Positions 1 to 10,513 of a DNA stretch of 46,262 nucleotides are shown piece by piece. The notes beneath the pieces are model-generated. The model did no database searches. It was not told where the DNA came from and was given only the letters and a program-made list of their open reading frames with translations. Source of the DNA: an uncultured Alphaproteobacteria bacterium. GTDB taxonomy: Bacteria; Pseudomonadota; Alphaproteobacteria; HIMB59; GCA-002718135. A program made the position numbers and the translations under genes. How positions within the stretch are numbered: position 1 is the stretch's first letter; every line of letters begins with the position of its first letter. The stretch covers positions 1-46,262 of the forward strand of contig CABYBP010000008.1 in NCBI GenBank assembly GCA_902517315.1, written 5' to 3'.

Positions 1-2
1 TA

Positions 3-356
3 CCCGAAGCCGAGAAAGGTCATATAGGTTTATACCGCGATGAGCAAACTTATGAACCAGTAGAATATTTATTTAAACTTCCAAGAGTTAAAAATAAAAA
101 AGTATTAATTTTAGACCCAATGTTAGCAACCGGCAATTCATCAATTGCAGCAATCAATCTAATAAAAAATAAAGGTGTTAATATTAAAGATATATTTCTA
201 GTATCTTTGCTTGCTGCTCCTGAGGGTATTAAAAATATCCAAAAAAAGCAGAAGGGAATACATATTTTTACATGCAATATTGATGCAAAATTGAATAAAA
301 ATAAATTCATCGTACCGGGCTTAGGTGACGCAGGTGATAGATACATGGGTACTTGA
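3..356 (+). CDS. upp: Uracil phosphoribosyltransferase, C-terminal part (5' end outside the window)
   Basis: This is the last ~117 residues of UPRT, which makes UMP from uracil and PRPP in pyrimidine salvage. The sequence shows the family hallmarks in order: GLYRDE near the window edge, the PRPP-binding loop DPMLATGNSS (usual form DPMLATGGS), an AAPEG turn, and the uracil-binding C-terminus VPGLGDAGDRYMGT. The reading frame is open to the left edge, so the gene is cut by the window, not truncated in the genome as far as can be seen. It sits directly upstream of a nucleoside ABC importer, from which a terminator hairpin separates it. Confidence 0.95.
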   Translation, partial: PEAEKGHIGLYRDEQTYEPVEYLFKLPRVKNKKVLILDPMLATGNSSIAAINLIKNKGVNIKDIFLVSLLAAPEGIKNIQKKQKGIHIFTCNIDAKLNKNKFIVPGLGDAGDRYMGT

Positions 357-383
357 AGTTATCCATAAAAAATCCTATTATTT

Positions 384-416
384 ATGCATTATCTTATTTT
401 TTAATGCATTTTTTTT
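384..416 (+). terminator. Rho-independent terminator after upp
   Basis: Arms ATGCATTA (384-391) and TAATGCAT (402-409) form an 8-bp stem with a 10-nt loop, followed directly by a run of T to 416. The stem is AT-rich, as expected in this genome. It lies 28 bp past the upp stop codon and ahead of the next promoter. Confidence 0.7.
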
Positions 417-443
417 ACAATAAAATGTTATCAATAAGATATC

Positions 444-449
444 TATAAT
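444..449 (+). promoter_or_regulatory. Candidate -10 box of the nucleoside importer operon
   Basis: A consensus TATAAT lies 24 bp upstream of the binding-protein start, with transcription expected near 456. No good -35 box is visible at the correct spacing. A strong GGGGGA ribosome-binding site follows at about 460-466. Confidence 0.45.
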
Positions 450-473
450 TCATATTTAAGGGGGATTTTTAGT

Positions 474-1451
474 ATGAAGAAAATTTTAAGTATTTTTACA
501 GTTTCTTTCGCTCTTGTCTTCTCTTCAAGTGCGTTTGCAAACAAAATTGGAGTTGTATATGACTCTGGAGGTAAGTTCGATAAATCATTTAATGAACTAG
601 CTTATGAAAGCGCATTAAGAGTTCAAAATGAACTTGGATGGGACATGGTTGAATTTGAAGCTTCTAATAACACTCAAATTGAACAAGGTATGCGTAAGAT
701 AGCAGATAGAGGAGCATCATTAATCGTAGCAATGGGCTTTGCCCAAGCTGATGCTGTTGCAGCAGTTGCTCCAGATTATCCTGATACAAACTTTGTAGCA
801 GTGGATGTATGCTGGGTAGATGATCCAGCAAGCAATATTTATCAAGCTTGTTATAAGGAACACGAAGGCTCATTCCTAGTCGGTATGATCGCAGCTATGG
901 CTTCTGAAAGTGGAACAATCGGATTTGTTGGGGGAATGGACATTCCTTTAATTAGAAAGTTCCAAGGAGGTTATGAGCAAGGTGCACTTTATGTAAATCC
1001 TGATATCAATGTTTTAGCTAACATGACTGGTTCAACACCAGAAGCATGGAATAATCCAACAAAAGGTGCTGAGTTAACAAAAGCACAAATTGATGGAGGT
1101 GCAGATGTTGTTTATCAAGCAGCAGGTGGAACAGGTATAGGTGTTTTACAAGCAGCGGCTGATGCTGGCATTATGGGCATTGGTGTTGATACAAACCAAA
1201 ACTGGATGCACCCAGGCAACATGCTTACTTCTATGTTAAAGCGCTTGGACCTGACTATTTTTGAGCAAGCTCAAAAGACTGACGCAGGTACTTTCGAGTC
1301 AGGAATTCATATTCTTGGATTAGCAGAAGGTATGGTTGGTTATGCTACTGAAGACGGCATGGTAACATCTGCAATGGAAGCAGCTGTACAATCAGCAGCA
1401 GCTGACATTGTGAGTGGCTCAATGGAAGTAGCTGACTGGTCACAAGAGTAA
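474..1451 (+). CDS. BMP-family (PnrA-like) nucleoside-binding periplasmic protein
   Basis: Substrate-binding protein of a nucleoside ABC importer. Residues 1-22 are a signal peptide ending in AFA; there is no lipobox cysteine, so it should be free in the periplasm. The mature chain starts with the BMP/PnrA signature IGVVYDSGGKFDKSFNE. It carries the other usual blocks: a GFAQADAV strand, FVAVD, GTGIGVLQAA and GVDTNQNW near the ligand cleft. The length of 325 residues is normal. It is followed by the double ATPase and two permeases of the same transporter. Members of this family bind purine nucleosides, and the many nucleoside enzymes elsewhere in the window support that substrate. The exact ligand cannot be read from the sequence. 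Confidence 0.9.
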   Translation: MKKILSIFTVSFALVFSSSAFANKIGVVYDSGGKFDKSFNELAYESALRVQNELGWDMVEFEASNNTQIEQGMRKIADRGASLIVAMGFAQADAVAAVAPDYPDTNFVAVDVCWVDDPASNIYQACYKEHEGSFLVGMIAAMASESGTIGFVGGMDIPLIRKFQGGYEQGALYVNPDINVLANMTGSTPEAWNNPTKGAELTKAQIDGGADVVYQAAGGTGIGVLQAAADAGIMGIGVDTNQNWMHPGNMLTSMLKRLDLTIFEQAQKTDAGTFESGIHILGLAEGMVGYATEDGMVTSAMEAAVQSAAADIVSGSMEVADWSQE

Positions 1452-1472
1452 AAGAACTATTATAAATAATCT

Positions 1473-1510
1473 GGTGAGACCAAGAGATTAACCAATTTTA
1501 TGGTCTCACC
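1473..1510 (+). promoter_or_regulatory. Intercistronic hairpin covering the start codon of the transporter ATPase gene
   Basis: Arms GGTGAGACCA (1473-1482) and TGGTCTCACC (1501-1510) are perfectly complementary over 10 bp with an 18-nt loop. No T-run follows, so it is not a classical terminator. The right arm includes the TG of the ATG at 1500. It could protect the 3' end of the binding-protein message and limit translation of the ATPase, a common way to keep binding protein in excess. Confidence 0.75.
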
Positions 1511-3020
1511 TATCCTAGAACTAACAAATATCAATAAATCATTTGGTCACGTTCATGCCAATAAGAATATTAACCTCACAATTAACAAAGGCACAATCCA
1601 TGGAATAATTGGAGAAAATGGTGCTGGAAAATCTACGTTAATGAGCATTGTATTTGGTCTTTATCAAGCAAATTCAGGAATAATAAAAATCAATGGAAAA
1701 GAGATAAATCTCAGATCGCCAAAGGATTCAATAATTAATGGCATTGGCATGGTTCACCAGCATTTTATGCTAGTGGAAAATTTTACTGTTTTAGAAAATA
1801 TTATATTGGGATTTGAAGGCGAGTTAGTCTTTGGTAAAAATCTTGAAAAAGCAAAAAAAGATTTAAAAAATTTGTGCGATACCTACAAACTTAATATTGA
1901 TTTAAACTCAACTATATCAGATTTGTCAGTAGGTTTTCGTCAAAGAGTTGAAATATTAAAATCACTCTACAGAGGTGCAGAAATTCTTATACTTGATGAA
2001 CCAACAGGTGTTCTAACACCCCAAGAAGTTGATGAATTATTTAAAATATTACGTTCACTTAACGAAGAAGGAAAAACAATTGTTTTAATCACTCATAAAT
2101 TAATAGAAATTATGGACTTAACAAGTGAAGTTTCTGTAATGCGCCAAGGTGAAATGGTTGGTCACACTAAAACTGAAGATACAAATAAAGAGCAACTGGC
2201 TGAAATGATGGTTGGGAGAACAGTATTACTAAGGCTTGATAAATCAGAAGTTAAAACAGGCGATGTTATTTTTAAAGTTGAAGATCTTTGTGTCAAAGAC
2301 GATCTAGATGTAACCAGAGTTAAAAACGTAAATTTAGAAATTCGCTCAGGTGAGATTTTAGGTTTGGCAGGTGTTACTGGAAACGGTCAAACAGAATTAT
2401 TAGAGGCACTTTCTGGAATTAGAAAAGTTGAGTCAGGTGAAATATATTTAGATGGAAAAAAGGTATCAGATAAACAAAATTTTCTAGACCCAAGAGAGCT
2501 GAAAGAAAAAGGTTTAGCTCATGTTCCTGAAGACAGACAAAGAATGGGATTAGTAACAGATTTTAAAGCCTATGAAAATCTTATATTTGGTTACCATGAT
2601 CAACAACCTTTTTCAAAATCATCAATTCTTAATCACAGAGATATAATTTCCCATTCTAAAAAAATTATGGAAGAGTATGACGTAAGACCACAATCACCAA
2701 ATTTAGTTACATCAAATTTCTCAGGGGGTAATCAACAAAAAATAATTTTAAGTAGAGAACTTAATGAAAAACCAAAAGTATTACTAGTTGGGCAGCCAAC
2801 TAGAGGTGTAGATATAGGTGCTATTGAATTTATTCATCAAAGGCTAATTGATATGCGAGATAGAGGTGCTGCAATACTTTTAGTATCTGTTGAGTTGGAT
2901 GAGGTACTTTCATTGTCCGATAGAATTGTGGTGATGTTTGATGGAAAGATAGTTGGTGAAAAAGAAAATAAAAACGTTACTGACCGTGAGTTAGGCTTGT
3001 TAATGGCAGGAGTTATTTAA
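1500..3020 (+). CDS. Nucleoside ABC importer, double ATP-binding protein
   Basis: Cytoplasmic ATPase with two fused ABC domains, as in RbsA/YufO-type importers. Domain 1 has an intact Walker A GENGAGKST (38-46), signature LSVGFRQR (142-149) and Walker B ILILDEP (162-168). Domain 2 begins near 255 and has a degenerate P-loop GVTGNGQT (291-298) in which the lysine is replaced. That degeneracy is normal for the second domain of this family. The signature of domain 2 is FSGGNQQK. The only ATG in a suitable position is 1500, which lies in the arm of a hairpin and has a poor ribosome-binding site. The stop codon overlaps the next start (TAATG). Confidence 0.92.
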   Translation: MVSPILELTNINKSFGHVHANKNINLTINKGTIHGIIGENGAGKSTLMSIVFGLYQANSGIIKINGKEINLRSPKDSIINGIGMVHQHFMLVENFTVLENIILGFEGELVFGKNLEKAKKDLKNLCDTYKLNIDLNSTISDLSVGFRQRVEILKSLYRGAEILILDEPTGVLTPQEVDELFKILRSLNEEGKTIVLITHKLIEIMDLTSEVSVMRQGEMVGHTKTEDTNKEQLAEMMVGRTVLLRLDKSEVKTGDVIFKVEDLCVKDDLDVTRVKNVNLEIRSGEILGLAGVTGNGQTELLEALSGIRKVESGEIYLDGKKVSDKQNFLDPRELKEKGLAHVPEDRQRMGLVTDFKAYENLIFGYHDQQPFSKSSILNHRDIISHSKKIMEEYDVRPQSPNLVTSNFSGGNQQKIILSRELNEKPKVLLVGQPTRGVDIGAIEFIHQRLIDMRDRGAAILLVSVELDEVLSLSDRIVVMFDGKIVGEKENKNVTDRELGLLMAGVI

Positions 3021-4135
3021 TGGCAACCGTAGATAAATCTAAAGTTCCATGGTGGGTTTCTAATCTTATTGTTCCTCTTGTTAACTTGACTTTAGCATTG
3101 TTTGTGTCTGGTATTTTTATATTTATTGCAGGTGAGAATCCTTATGAAGCAGTACGATTAATCATCTACGGTTCTTTTGGTTATATCGAGGGTTTTGCCT
3201 ATACACTTTATTATACAACTAATTTTATTTTTACTGGTTTGGCATTTGCGGTTGCATTTCATTGTAGGCTTTTTAATATTGGTGGCGAAGGACAAGCTTA
3301 TATAGGTGGTTTGGGCGTTTTCTTAGTTGCAATAAATTTTAGTTTTTTACCTATCCCGATAGTTTGGTTATTATCAATAGGTGGTGCCTTTGCTTTCGGT
3401 GCAGCTTGGGCATTTATCCCAGCATATCTTCAAGCTACTAGAGGTAGTCACGTTGTTATCACTACAATTATGTTTAATTTTATTGCCGCTTCAGTAATGG
3501 TTTTCTTACTTGTTGATGTTATTAGAGATACTGCACAAATGGGACCACATACTGTTGCTTTACCAAAAGAGCAATGGCTTCCAAATTTCAAAGATTTCGC
3601 TGCTTTATTTGGAATCAAGATTAGGTATTCACCATTAAACATTTCTTTTCTTTTAGCTATTGCAGCATCTGTTTTTGTCTGGTTTTTAGTTTGGAAAACT
3701 AGATGGGGTTATGAGATGAGAGCTGTTGGTCACAATACACAAGCTGCAATCTATGCAGGTATTTCTCCTTATAAAAATATAATTATAGCAATGTGCATAT
3801 CTGGAGGATTGGCAGGTCTTTTGGCAGTTAATGAAGTATTAGGGGTGCACCATAAAATTGTTGCAGGTTTTCCAGCCGGTTATGGATTTACTGGAATTGC
3901 AGTTGCGTTAATGGGAAGAAATCATCCTATAGGAATTTTCCCAGCTGCATTTTTATTTGGAATTTTATATCAAGGAGGTTCAGAAGTTACATTCGATATG
4001 CCAAATATTACAAGGTACATGTTTGTTGCTGTACAAGGTGTGATTATTCTATTTAGTGGTGCCCTAGAAAACCTATTTAGACCACAAATTGAAAACTTCT
4101 TTGTTAATAGATTAAAGTTAAAGGCAAAAGCGTAA
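3020..4135 (+). CDS. Nucleoside ABC importer, permease 1 (BPD_transp_2 / YufP-like)
   Basis: Inner-membrane permease of the BMP-type importer, 371 residues with roughly ten hydrophobic segments. Family blocks visible are FNIGGEGQAYIGG in the first third, GSHVVITTIMFNFIA in the middle, and WGYEMRAVGHNTQAAIYAGI, the coupling region that contacts the ATPase. Start and stop overlap both neighbours by one base (TAATG), so it is translationally coupled. Pairing with a second permease immediately downstream gives the heterodimeric channel usual for this class. Confidence 0.9.
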   Translation: MATVDKSKVPWWVSNLIVPLVNLTLALFVSGIFIFIAGENPYEAVRLIIYGSFGYIEGFAYTLYYTTNFIFTGLAFAVAFHCRLFNIGGEGQAYIGGLGVFLVAINFSFLPIPIVWLLSIGGAFAFGAAWAFIPAYLQATRGSHVVITTIMFNFIAASVMVFLLVDVIRDTAQMGPHTVALPKEQWLPNFKDFAALFGIKIRYSPLNISFLLAIAASVFVWFLVWKTRWGYEMRAVGHNTQAAIYAGISPYKNIIIAMCISGGLAGLLAVNEVLGVHHKIVAGFPAGYGFTGIAVALMGRNHPIGIFPAAFLFGILYQGGSEVTFDMPNITRYMFVAVQGVIILFSGALENLFRPQIENFFVNRLKLKAKA

Positions 4136-5106
4136 TGGAATTTTTGTCTGATATTGCATCTCTAATAAATTCTACCCTAAGAATTTCAACTCCGTTAGTC
4201 TTTGCTGCTATGGCAGGTATATTTGCTGAAAGATCAGGAGTTATTGATTTTAGCTTAGAGGGTAAAATGCTTATGGCTGCTTTTGTAGCGGCAGTAGGAT
4301 CTTATTTTTTAGGAAATCCATGGCTTGGTTTATTGTTGGCTATTATTGCATGTGTTAGCCTTTCAATGTTGCATGGTTTTGCTTCTGTTACTTATAAGGG
4401 TGATCAAGTTGTATCATGTGTTGCTATTAATATTTTAATAATTGGATTAACTACTGCCTTAGCGGCTGCTTGGTTTGGACAAGCTGGATTAACTCCAACA
4501 CTAAATGAAGATCAACGTTTTTTAGAAGTTACTTTACCTTTTGCTGATAGTTTAAAAGATGTGCCAATAGTAGGAACAATTTATAGTGATATATTAAGTG
4601 GTCACTACATATTCGTTTATTTAGCATATCTTACAGTTCCATTAGTATTTTGGGTTGTGTTTAAAACCAGTTTTGGTTTGAGGTTAAGAGCAGTTGGAGA
4701 AAACCCAAGTGCTGTTGATACAGCAGGTATTAATGTATTTGCTATGAGATATAAAGCTTTGGCAATCAATGGTGTTTTAATTGCCTTTGCTGGAGCTCAT
4801 TTATCAACTGCAGTAAATGCAAATTTTTTTAGAGAGATGTCAGCTGGAAGAGGATATTTAGCTTTAGCAGCTATGATTTTTGGAAAGTGGCATCCGAAAA
4901 CAGCATTAGTTGCTTGTTTACTTTTTGGTTTTACTGACGCTCTACAAATAAGACTTCAAGGAGTAGAGTTACCTGCAATCGGAGAAATTCCAGTCCAATT
5001 AATACAAGCACTTCCATATATACTGACTGTAGTATTGCTTGCAGGTTTTGTTGGTAAGGCTATAGCGCCTAACGCAATCGGCCAACCTTATATTAAAGAA
5101 AGATAA
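4135..5106 (+). CDS. Nucleoside ABC importer, permease 2 (BPD_transp_2 / YufQ-like)
   Basis: Second inner-membrane permease, 323 residues, almost entirely hydrophobic. It opens with STPLVFAAMAGIFAERSGVIDFSLEGKML, a region with the typical 'sERsGvinigleG' block of YufQ-type proteins (the stretch around residues 18-45). The coupling motif is FGLRLRAVGENPSAVDTAGI. It starts within the stop codon of permease 1. The operon's transporter part ends here with an AT-only stem-loop that begins at the stop codon. Confidence 0.9.
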   Translation: MEFLSDIASLINSTLRISTPLVFAAMAGIFAERSGVIDFSLEGKMLMAAFVAAVGSYFLGNPWLGLLLAIIACVSLSMLHGFASVTYKGDQVVSCVAINILIIGLTTALAAAWFGQAGLTPTLNEDQRFLEVTLPFADSLKDVPIVGTIYSDILSGHYIFVYLAYLTVPLVFWVVFKTSFGLRLRAVGENPSAVDTAGINVFAMRYKALAINGVLIAFAGAHLSTAVNANFFREMSAGRGYLALAAMIFGKWHPKTALVACLLFGFTDALQIRLQGVELPAIGEIPVQLIQALPYILTVVLLAGFVGKAIAPNAIGQPYIKER

Positions 5107-5130
5107 TTATTATTTCATTTTAATAATTTT
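5105..5130 (+). terminator. Weak AT-only stem-loop after the importer genes
   Basis: Arms AATTATTA (5105-5112) and TAATAATT (5121-5128) with an 8-nt loop and a few Ts, starting inside the stop codon of permease 2. With no G or C in the stem it is at best a partial terminator. Confidence 0.4.
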
Positions 5131-5171
5131 TAGTCTTTTATAACCTATATATTAAAAAAAAAGGAGTTAAT

Positions 5172-5465
5172 ATGTTAGTTAAATTAACACAAGATTTAAA
5201 AAATGGTTTTGGACCATGGAAAGAAATGCTTCTTGCAAATGGTCATAAACTTAAAGAACATGGAATGACATGTATATTTGCAGCAACAGAAAAAGATAAT
5301 GATAACAAGTTAACTGTTATTTTAGATTTCGCTACTCCCGAGGGTATGATGGGTTTTAAAAATGATGAAGAATTAACACAAAGAAGAATTGAAGCTGGTG
5401 CTATGGTGGAAACTACAGTAATGACACCGATGACTTCAGAATCAGTCACGAATTTTTCAGGTTAG
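5172..5465 (+). CDS. Small conserved hypothetical protein, 97 residues
   Basis: I do not recognise a named family. It is a soluble, signal-less 97-residue protein. Its pattern resembles small dimeric ferredoxin-like (ABM/DUF3764-like) domains: a strand-forming MLVKLTQDL start, an acidic/lysine middle 'EKDNDNKLTVILDF' and a helix ending in two strands. It has a good ribosome-binding site (AAAGGAG, about 5160-5166) and lies 18 bp before another small gene, with which it probably forms a bicistron. Its place behind a nucleoside importer suggests co-expression but no function can be assigned. Confidence 0.7.
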   Translation: MLVKLTQDLKNGFGPWKEMLLANGHKLKEHGMTCIFAATEKDNDNKLTVILDFATPEGMMGFKNDEELTQRRIEAGAMVETTVMTPMTSESVTNFSG

Positions 5466-5483
5466 TTAAGAAAGGAAAAAGAT

Positions 5484-5804
5484 ATGAGTTTAATGGAAAG
5501 ATACCAAAAAGCCATGAATGATAAAAATGAAGATGAAATGAACGATATCTTGCATGATGATTTTAAATTCACAATGCATGCATCTGGAAATGTTTTATCA
5601 AAATCTGATGTAGTTAGTTGGGCTATGTCAGATGATATTAATTCTGATAAAGATAGAATTGTATATGAGAATGACGAAATAGCCGTTCTTCATGCTTTTG
5701 TTACGTTTAATGATGGCAACACTCAGGCAGTAATGTCTGTTTTTAAAATTGAAAATGGTAAAATTGTTTCTTTAGAAACAGGTGCAACAAATATGCCAAA
5801 ATAA
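5484..5804 (+). CDS. SnoaL/NTF2-like small protein
   Basis: A 106-residue protein with the typical start of an NTF2-like cone fold: a helix with MERYQKAMNDKNEDEMNDILHDDF, then the HASGNVLSKSDVV turn, then three strands ending FKIENGKIVSLETG. Such domains bind small hydrophobic molecules or act as isomerases, but no catalytic residue pattern here singles out a reaction. It has an AAAGGAAA ribosome-binding site and shares a transcript with the gene upstream. A strong bidirectional terminator follows. Confidence 0.7.
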   Translation: MSLMERYQKAMNDKNEDEMNDILHDDFKFTMHASGNVLSKSDVVSWAMSDDINSDKDRIVYENDEIAVLHAFVTFNDGNTQAVMSVFKIENGKIVSLETGATNMPK

Positions 5805-5832
5805 AAAAAGTGGAACTTAAAGTTCCACTTTT
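5803..5832. terminator. Bidirectional terminator between the SnoaL-like gene and katG
   Basis: Stem GTGGAACTT (5810-5818) with AAGTTCCAC (5820-5828), preceded by a run of A and followed by TTTT. Because the A-run and T-run flank the stem symmetrically it can stop transcription from both converging genes. Confidence 0.88.
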
Positions 5833-5851
5833 AAACTAATTAAAACTAATT

Positions 5852-7987
<2,136 letters not shown>

Positions 7988-8005
7988 TTAGAACCTCCGT
8001 TATAT

Positions 8006-8025
8006 ATTCTTAATATATAAAGAAT
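8006..8025. promoter_or_regulatory. Palindrome in the katG promoter region
   Basis: ATTCTT (8006-8011) and AAGAAT (8020-8025) form an inverted repeat with an 8-bp AT spacer, within 20-40 bp of the katG start. It could be an operator for a peroxide regulator or simply AT-rich promoter sequence; no known consensus is matched. Confidence 0.3.
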
Positions 8026-8047
8026 TTAAATTAAAGAAAAGTGAAAA

Positions 8048-8452
8048 CTATAACTCAATTTTGAATTTTTCAGGTCTCCACGTCGCAGGGGCAAGCTCAA
8101 AATCATTAAAATCAAAAGCAGGTGCGACAGTGCATCCAATTAAGCTGTAAGATCCAGCAGATCGCATAGCAAACCACGTATTTGATTGTACCGTGTAAAT
8201 ATAATTATCATCTAATCCTAAGGAGAAAAGTTCATAATCAACTCCGTCACTAGATGTAAAAACTTCTAGAGGACTTCCTGAATAGAAATGCAATATTTCA
8301 TTTTTAGTTAGTCGATGCCAATGAGATTTTTCATTTTTTTTTAATAAATAATAAATTTGACTTACATTATCATTCTTGAAGTTTTCAGCATAATGTCCAC
8401 CCTCAGGGTGATTAATCATATTTAATTTAGTGATTAAACTATCTGCTTCCAC
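8048..8452 (-). CDS. Cupin-superfamily protein, DUF985 (Cupin_5)
   Basis: A 134-residue single-domain cupin. It begins with the DUF985 hallmark LNMINHPEGGHYAENF and contains YYLLKKNEKSHWHRL, the metal-site strand region with histidines, followed by EILHFYSGSPLEVF and the C-terminal VAPAFDFNDFELA. Family members have a metal-binding or sugar-binding barrel; the reaction is unknown. The start codon is GTG, placed immediately after the ribA stop codon with no intervening base, so it is the last cistron of the cysS-thrS-hemB-hisI-ribA operon. Confidence 0.85.
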   Translation of the reverse strand: MEADSLITKLNMINHPEGGHYAENFKNDNVSQIYYLLKKNEKSHWHRLTKNEILHFYSGSPLEVFTSSDGVDYELFSLGLDDNYIYTVQSNTWFAMRSAGSYSLIGCTVAPAFDFNDFELAPATWRPEKFKIEL

Positions 8453-9043
8453 TTAAATTAAATGACCAAGTTTACTTTTTTTTGTAGAAATATATTTCTC
8501 ATTATATTTATTAGTATCGGAAAAAAGAGGAATTCTCTGATTTACCTCAATACCCATATCTTTAAGTGCTTTTATTTTTTTTGGATTATTTGTCATCAAG
8601 TCCAATTTTTTAATTGCTAGATATTTTACCATTCCAGCTATATTTTCATAAGTTCTCTCATCATCTTTGAATCCTAATTGATGATTAGCTTCAACTGTAT
8701 CTAGCCCTCTGTCTTGTAAGCTATATGCCTTAATTTTATTTGAAAGACCAATACCTCTTCCTTCTTGCTGAAGATAAAAAATTACTCCTCTGCCACTTTG
8801 GGCAATTTGTTTTAATGATTCAGTTAGTTGGAATCTACAATCACATCTCATACTAAAAAATGATTCACCCGTAATACACTGCGAATGAATTCTTGATAAA
8901 ACTGGCTCATCAGTAAGCAAGTCGCCCATGCATATTGCTAAATGATCTTTAGATTCATTTTCATCTGTAAATGCATGTACGGTAAATTCTCCCATGTCTG
9001 TGGGAAGTTTGCTAGTTTCAATAAACTTTAATTTGTCTGACAT
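8453..9043 (-). CDS. ribA: GTP cyclohydrolase II (riboflavin synthesis)
   Basis: Opens GTP to 2,5-diamino-6-ribosylamino-pyrimidinone phosphate, the first step to riboflavin. Zinc ligands C56, C67 and C69 (C-x10-C-x-C) are present, as is the active-site QQEGRGIGLSNK (92-103) followed by YSLQDRGLDTVEAN. At 196 residues it is the stand-alone form, not fused to RibB as in many bacteria. Its start codon overlaps the hisI stop (TAATG), so it is translationally coupled to histidine and haem genes. Confidence 0.95.
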   Translation of the reverse strand: MSDKLKFIETSKLPTDMGEFTVHAFTDENESKDHLAICMGDLLTDEPVLSRIHSQCITGESFFSMRCDCRFQLTESLKQIAQSGRGVIFYLQQEGRGIGLSNKIKAYSLQDRGLDTVEANHQLGFKDDERTYENIAGMVKYLAIKKLDLMTNNPKKIKALKDMGIEVNQRIPLFSDTNKYNEKYISTKKSKLGHLI

Positions 9044-9516
9044 TATAGTTTAGTAGGATTTGGTGCATCTTTATATACTTCTTCAGGATCAAAAACTTTT
9101 TCTTTCTCTTCAAATTTAAGAATAATTTTAGAGCTAGAACTATCAAAAGGAATGCTTCTATAAAAACATGATCTATATCCTACATGACAGCTGGCACCAC
9201 CTTTGACATCAACCCTTAACCAAACACAATCTTGATCATCATCAATTCTTATTTCTTTTATTTTTTGAGTTAATCCACTTGTTTTACCCTTATGCCAAAG
9301 AATATTTCTACTTCTAGAAAAATAAACCGCTTCCCCCAAGCTTATAGTTTTTTTAAAAGCTTCTTCATTCATATAACCTTGCATAAGTAATTCACCAGAT
9401 GAAAAATCTGTTGTTACAACTGGTATCAGACCATTTGAATCAAATTTTGGAGCAAGTTCATTTGACTCCTCCACCTGTTCTATAGACTTTCTTTTTTCAA
9501 ATTGAATGTTATTCAT
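9043..9516 (-). CDS. hisI: Phosphoribosyl-AMP cyclohydrolase (histidine synthesis)
   Basis: Third step of histidine synthesis. Typical blocks are [37 protein letters not shown], the metal-binding [14 protein letters not shown] and the zinc-site [13 protein letters not shown]. At 157 residues it is the single-function form, without the HisE pyrophosphohydrolase domain, but with short N- and C-terminal extensions. It overlaps hemB by 8 bp. No other his gene is in the window, so it is a scattered pathway gene carried in a housekeeping operon. Confidence 0.95.
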   Translation of the reverse strand: MNNIQFEKRKSIEQVEESNELAPKFDSNGLIPVVTTDFSSGELLMQGYMNEEAFKKTISLGEAVYFSRSRNILWHKGKTSGLTQKIKEIRIDDDQDCVWLRVDVKGGASCHVGYRSCFYRSIPFDSSSSKIILKFEEKEKVFDPEEVYKDAPNPTKL

Positions 9517-10510
9517 TTTTTAATTTTTCAGCAGCTTCTAATGCGAAGTAAGTCAGTATACCATTTGCCCCAGCTCTTTTAAAAGATAAAAGAGATTCCA
9601 TTATAACTTTTTCATTAAGCCAGCCTCTATTAATTGACTCTTTTATCATCGAATATTCACCAGATACTTGGTAGGCAAAAGTTGGAACCTTAAATTCTGA
9701 TTTTATTCTAGAAATAATATCAAGATAAGGCATCCCTGGCTTTACCATAACCATATCTGCACCTTCATTAATATCTAAAGCAACTTCTCTTAAGGCTTCA
9801 TCACTATTTGAAGGATCCATTTGATATGTTAGTTTACCTTCTTTACCAAGATTAGAGCCGGAACCTATTGCATCTCTAAAAGGACCATAAAAACCTGAAG
9901 CATACTTGGCAGCATAAGAAAGTATAAGTGTATCTGTTAAATTATTTGAATCTAAAACACTTCTTATTTTTCCAATTCTACCGTCCATCATATCCGATGG
10001 AGCTATTACATCACAACCAGCATTCGCTTGGATTAGAGCTTGTTGTTCCAAGACCTCCAAAGTTTTATCATTATCTATTTTATCATTTATAACTAAACCA
10101 TCATGACCATGATCCGTAAAAGGATCTAACGCAACATCACATACAATACCAATATCTGGAAAATCTTTTTTGATACTTTTAATTGATCTACATACCAGAT
10201 TGTTTTCATCTATAGCTAAGCTTCCTTCAGAATTTTTAAGACTACTTTCAATTTGAGGAAATATTGCAACAGCTGGAATACTAAGTTTTACAGCCTGTTC
10301 TATTTTACTTAATAGCCCATCAATAGAGTATCTACTAATTCCAGGCATTGAATTTATTGGATCATTAATATTATTTCCTTCACATACAAACAAGGGTAAA
10401 ATTAAATCATTCACACTAAGATTATTTTCAGCAACTAGACGACGTGAAAATTCTTTCATTCGATTACGCCTAAGTCTTGTACCTGGAAACTTTCCTTGCA
10501 TATTAATCAT
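9509..10510 (-). CDS. hemB: Porphobilinogen synthase (delta-aminolevulinic acid dehydratase)
   Basis: Condenses two 5-aminolevulinate molecules to porphobilinogen in haem synthesis. The two Schiff-base lysines are K202 ([17 protein letters not shown]) and K257 ([12 protein letters not shown]). In the metal-binding region at 124-136 ([13 protein letters not shown]) only C124 and the acidic residues stand where zinc enzymes have a cysteine cluster. That is the pattern of magnesium-dependent alphaproteobacterial HemB. The length of 333 is normal. A second in-frame ATG three codons later is an alternative start. It follows thrS by 3 bp. Confidence 0.96.
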   Translation of the reverse strand: MINMQGKFPGTRLRRNRMKEFSRRLVAENNLSVNDLILPLFVCEGNNINDPINSMPGISRYSIDGLLSKIEQAVKLSIPAVAIFPQIESSLKNSEGSLAIDENNLVCRSIKSIKKDFPDIGIVCDVALDPFTDHGHDGLVINDKIDNDKTLEVLEQQALIQANAGCDVIAPSDMMDGRIGKIRSVLDSNNLTDTLILSYAAKYASGFYGPFRDAIGSGSNLGKEGKLTYQMDPSNSDEALREVALDINEGADMVMVKPGMPYLDIISRIKSEFKVPTFAYQVSGEYSMIKESINRGWLNEKVIMESLLSFKRAGANGILTYFALEAAEKLKNE

Positions 10511-10513
10511 ATT

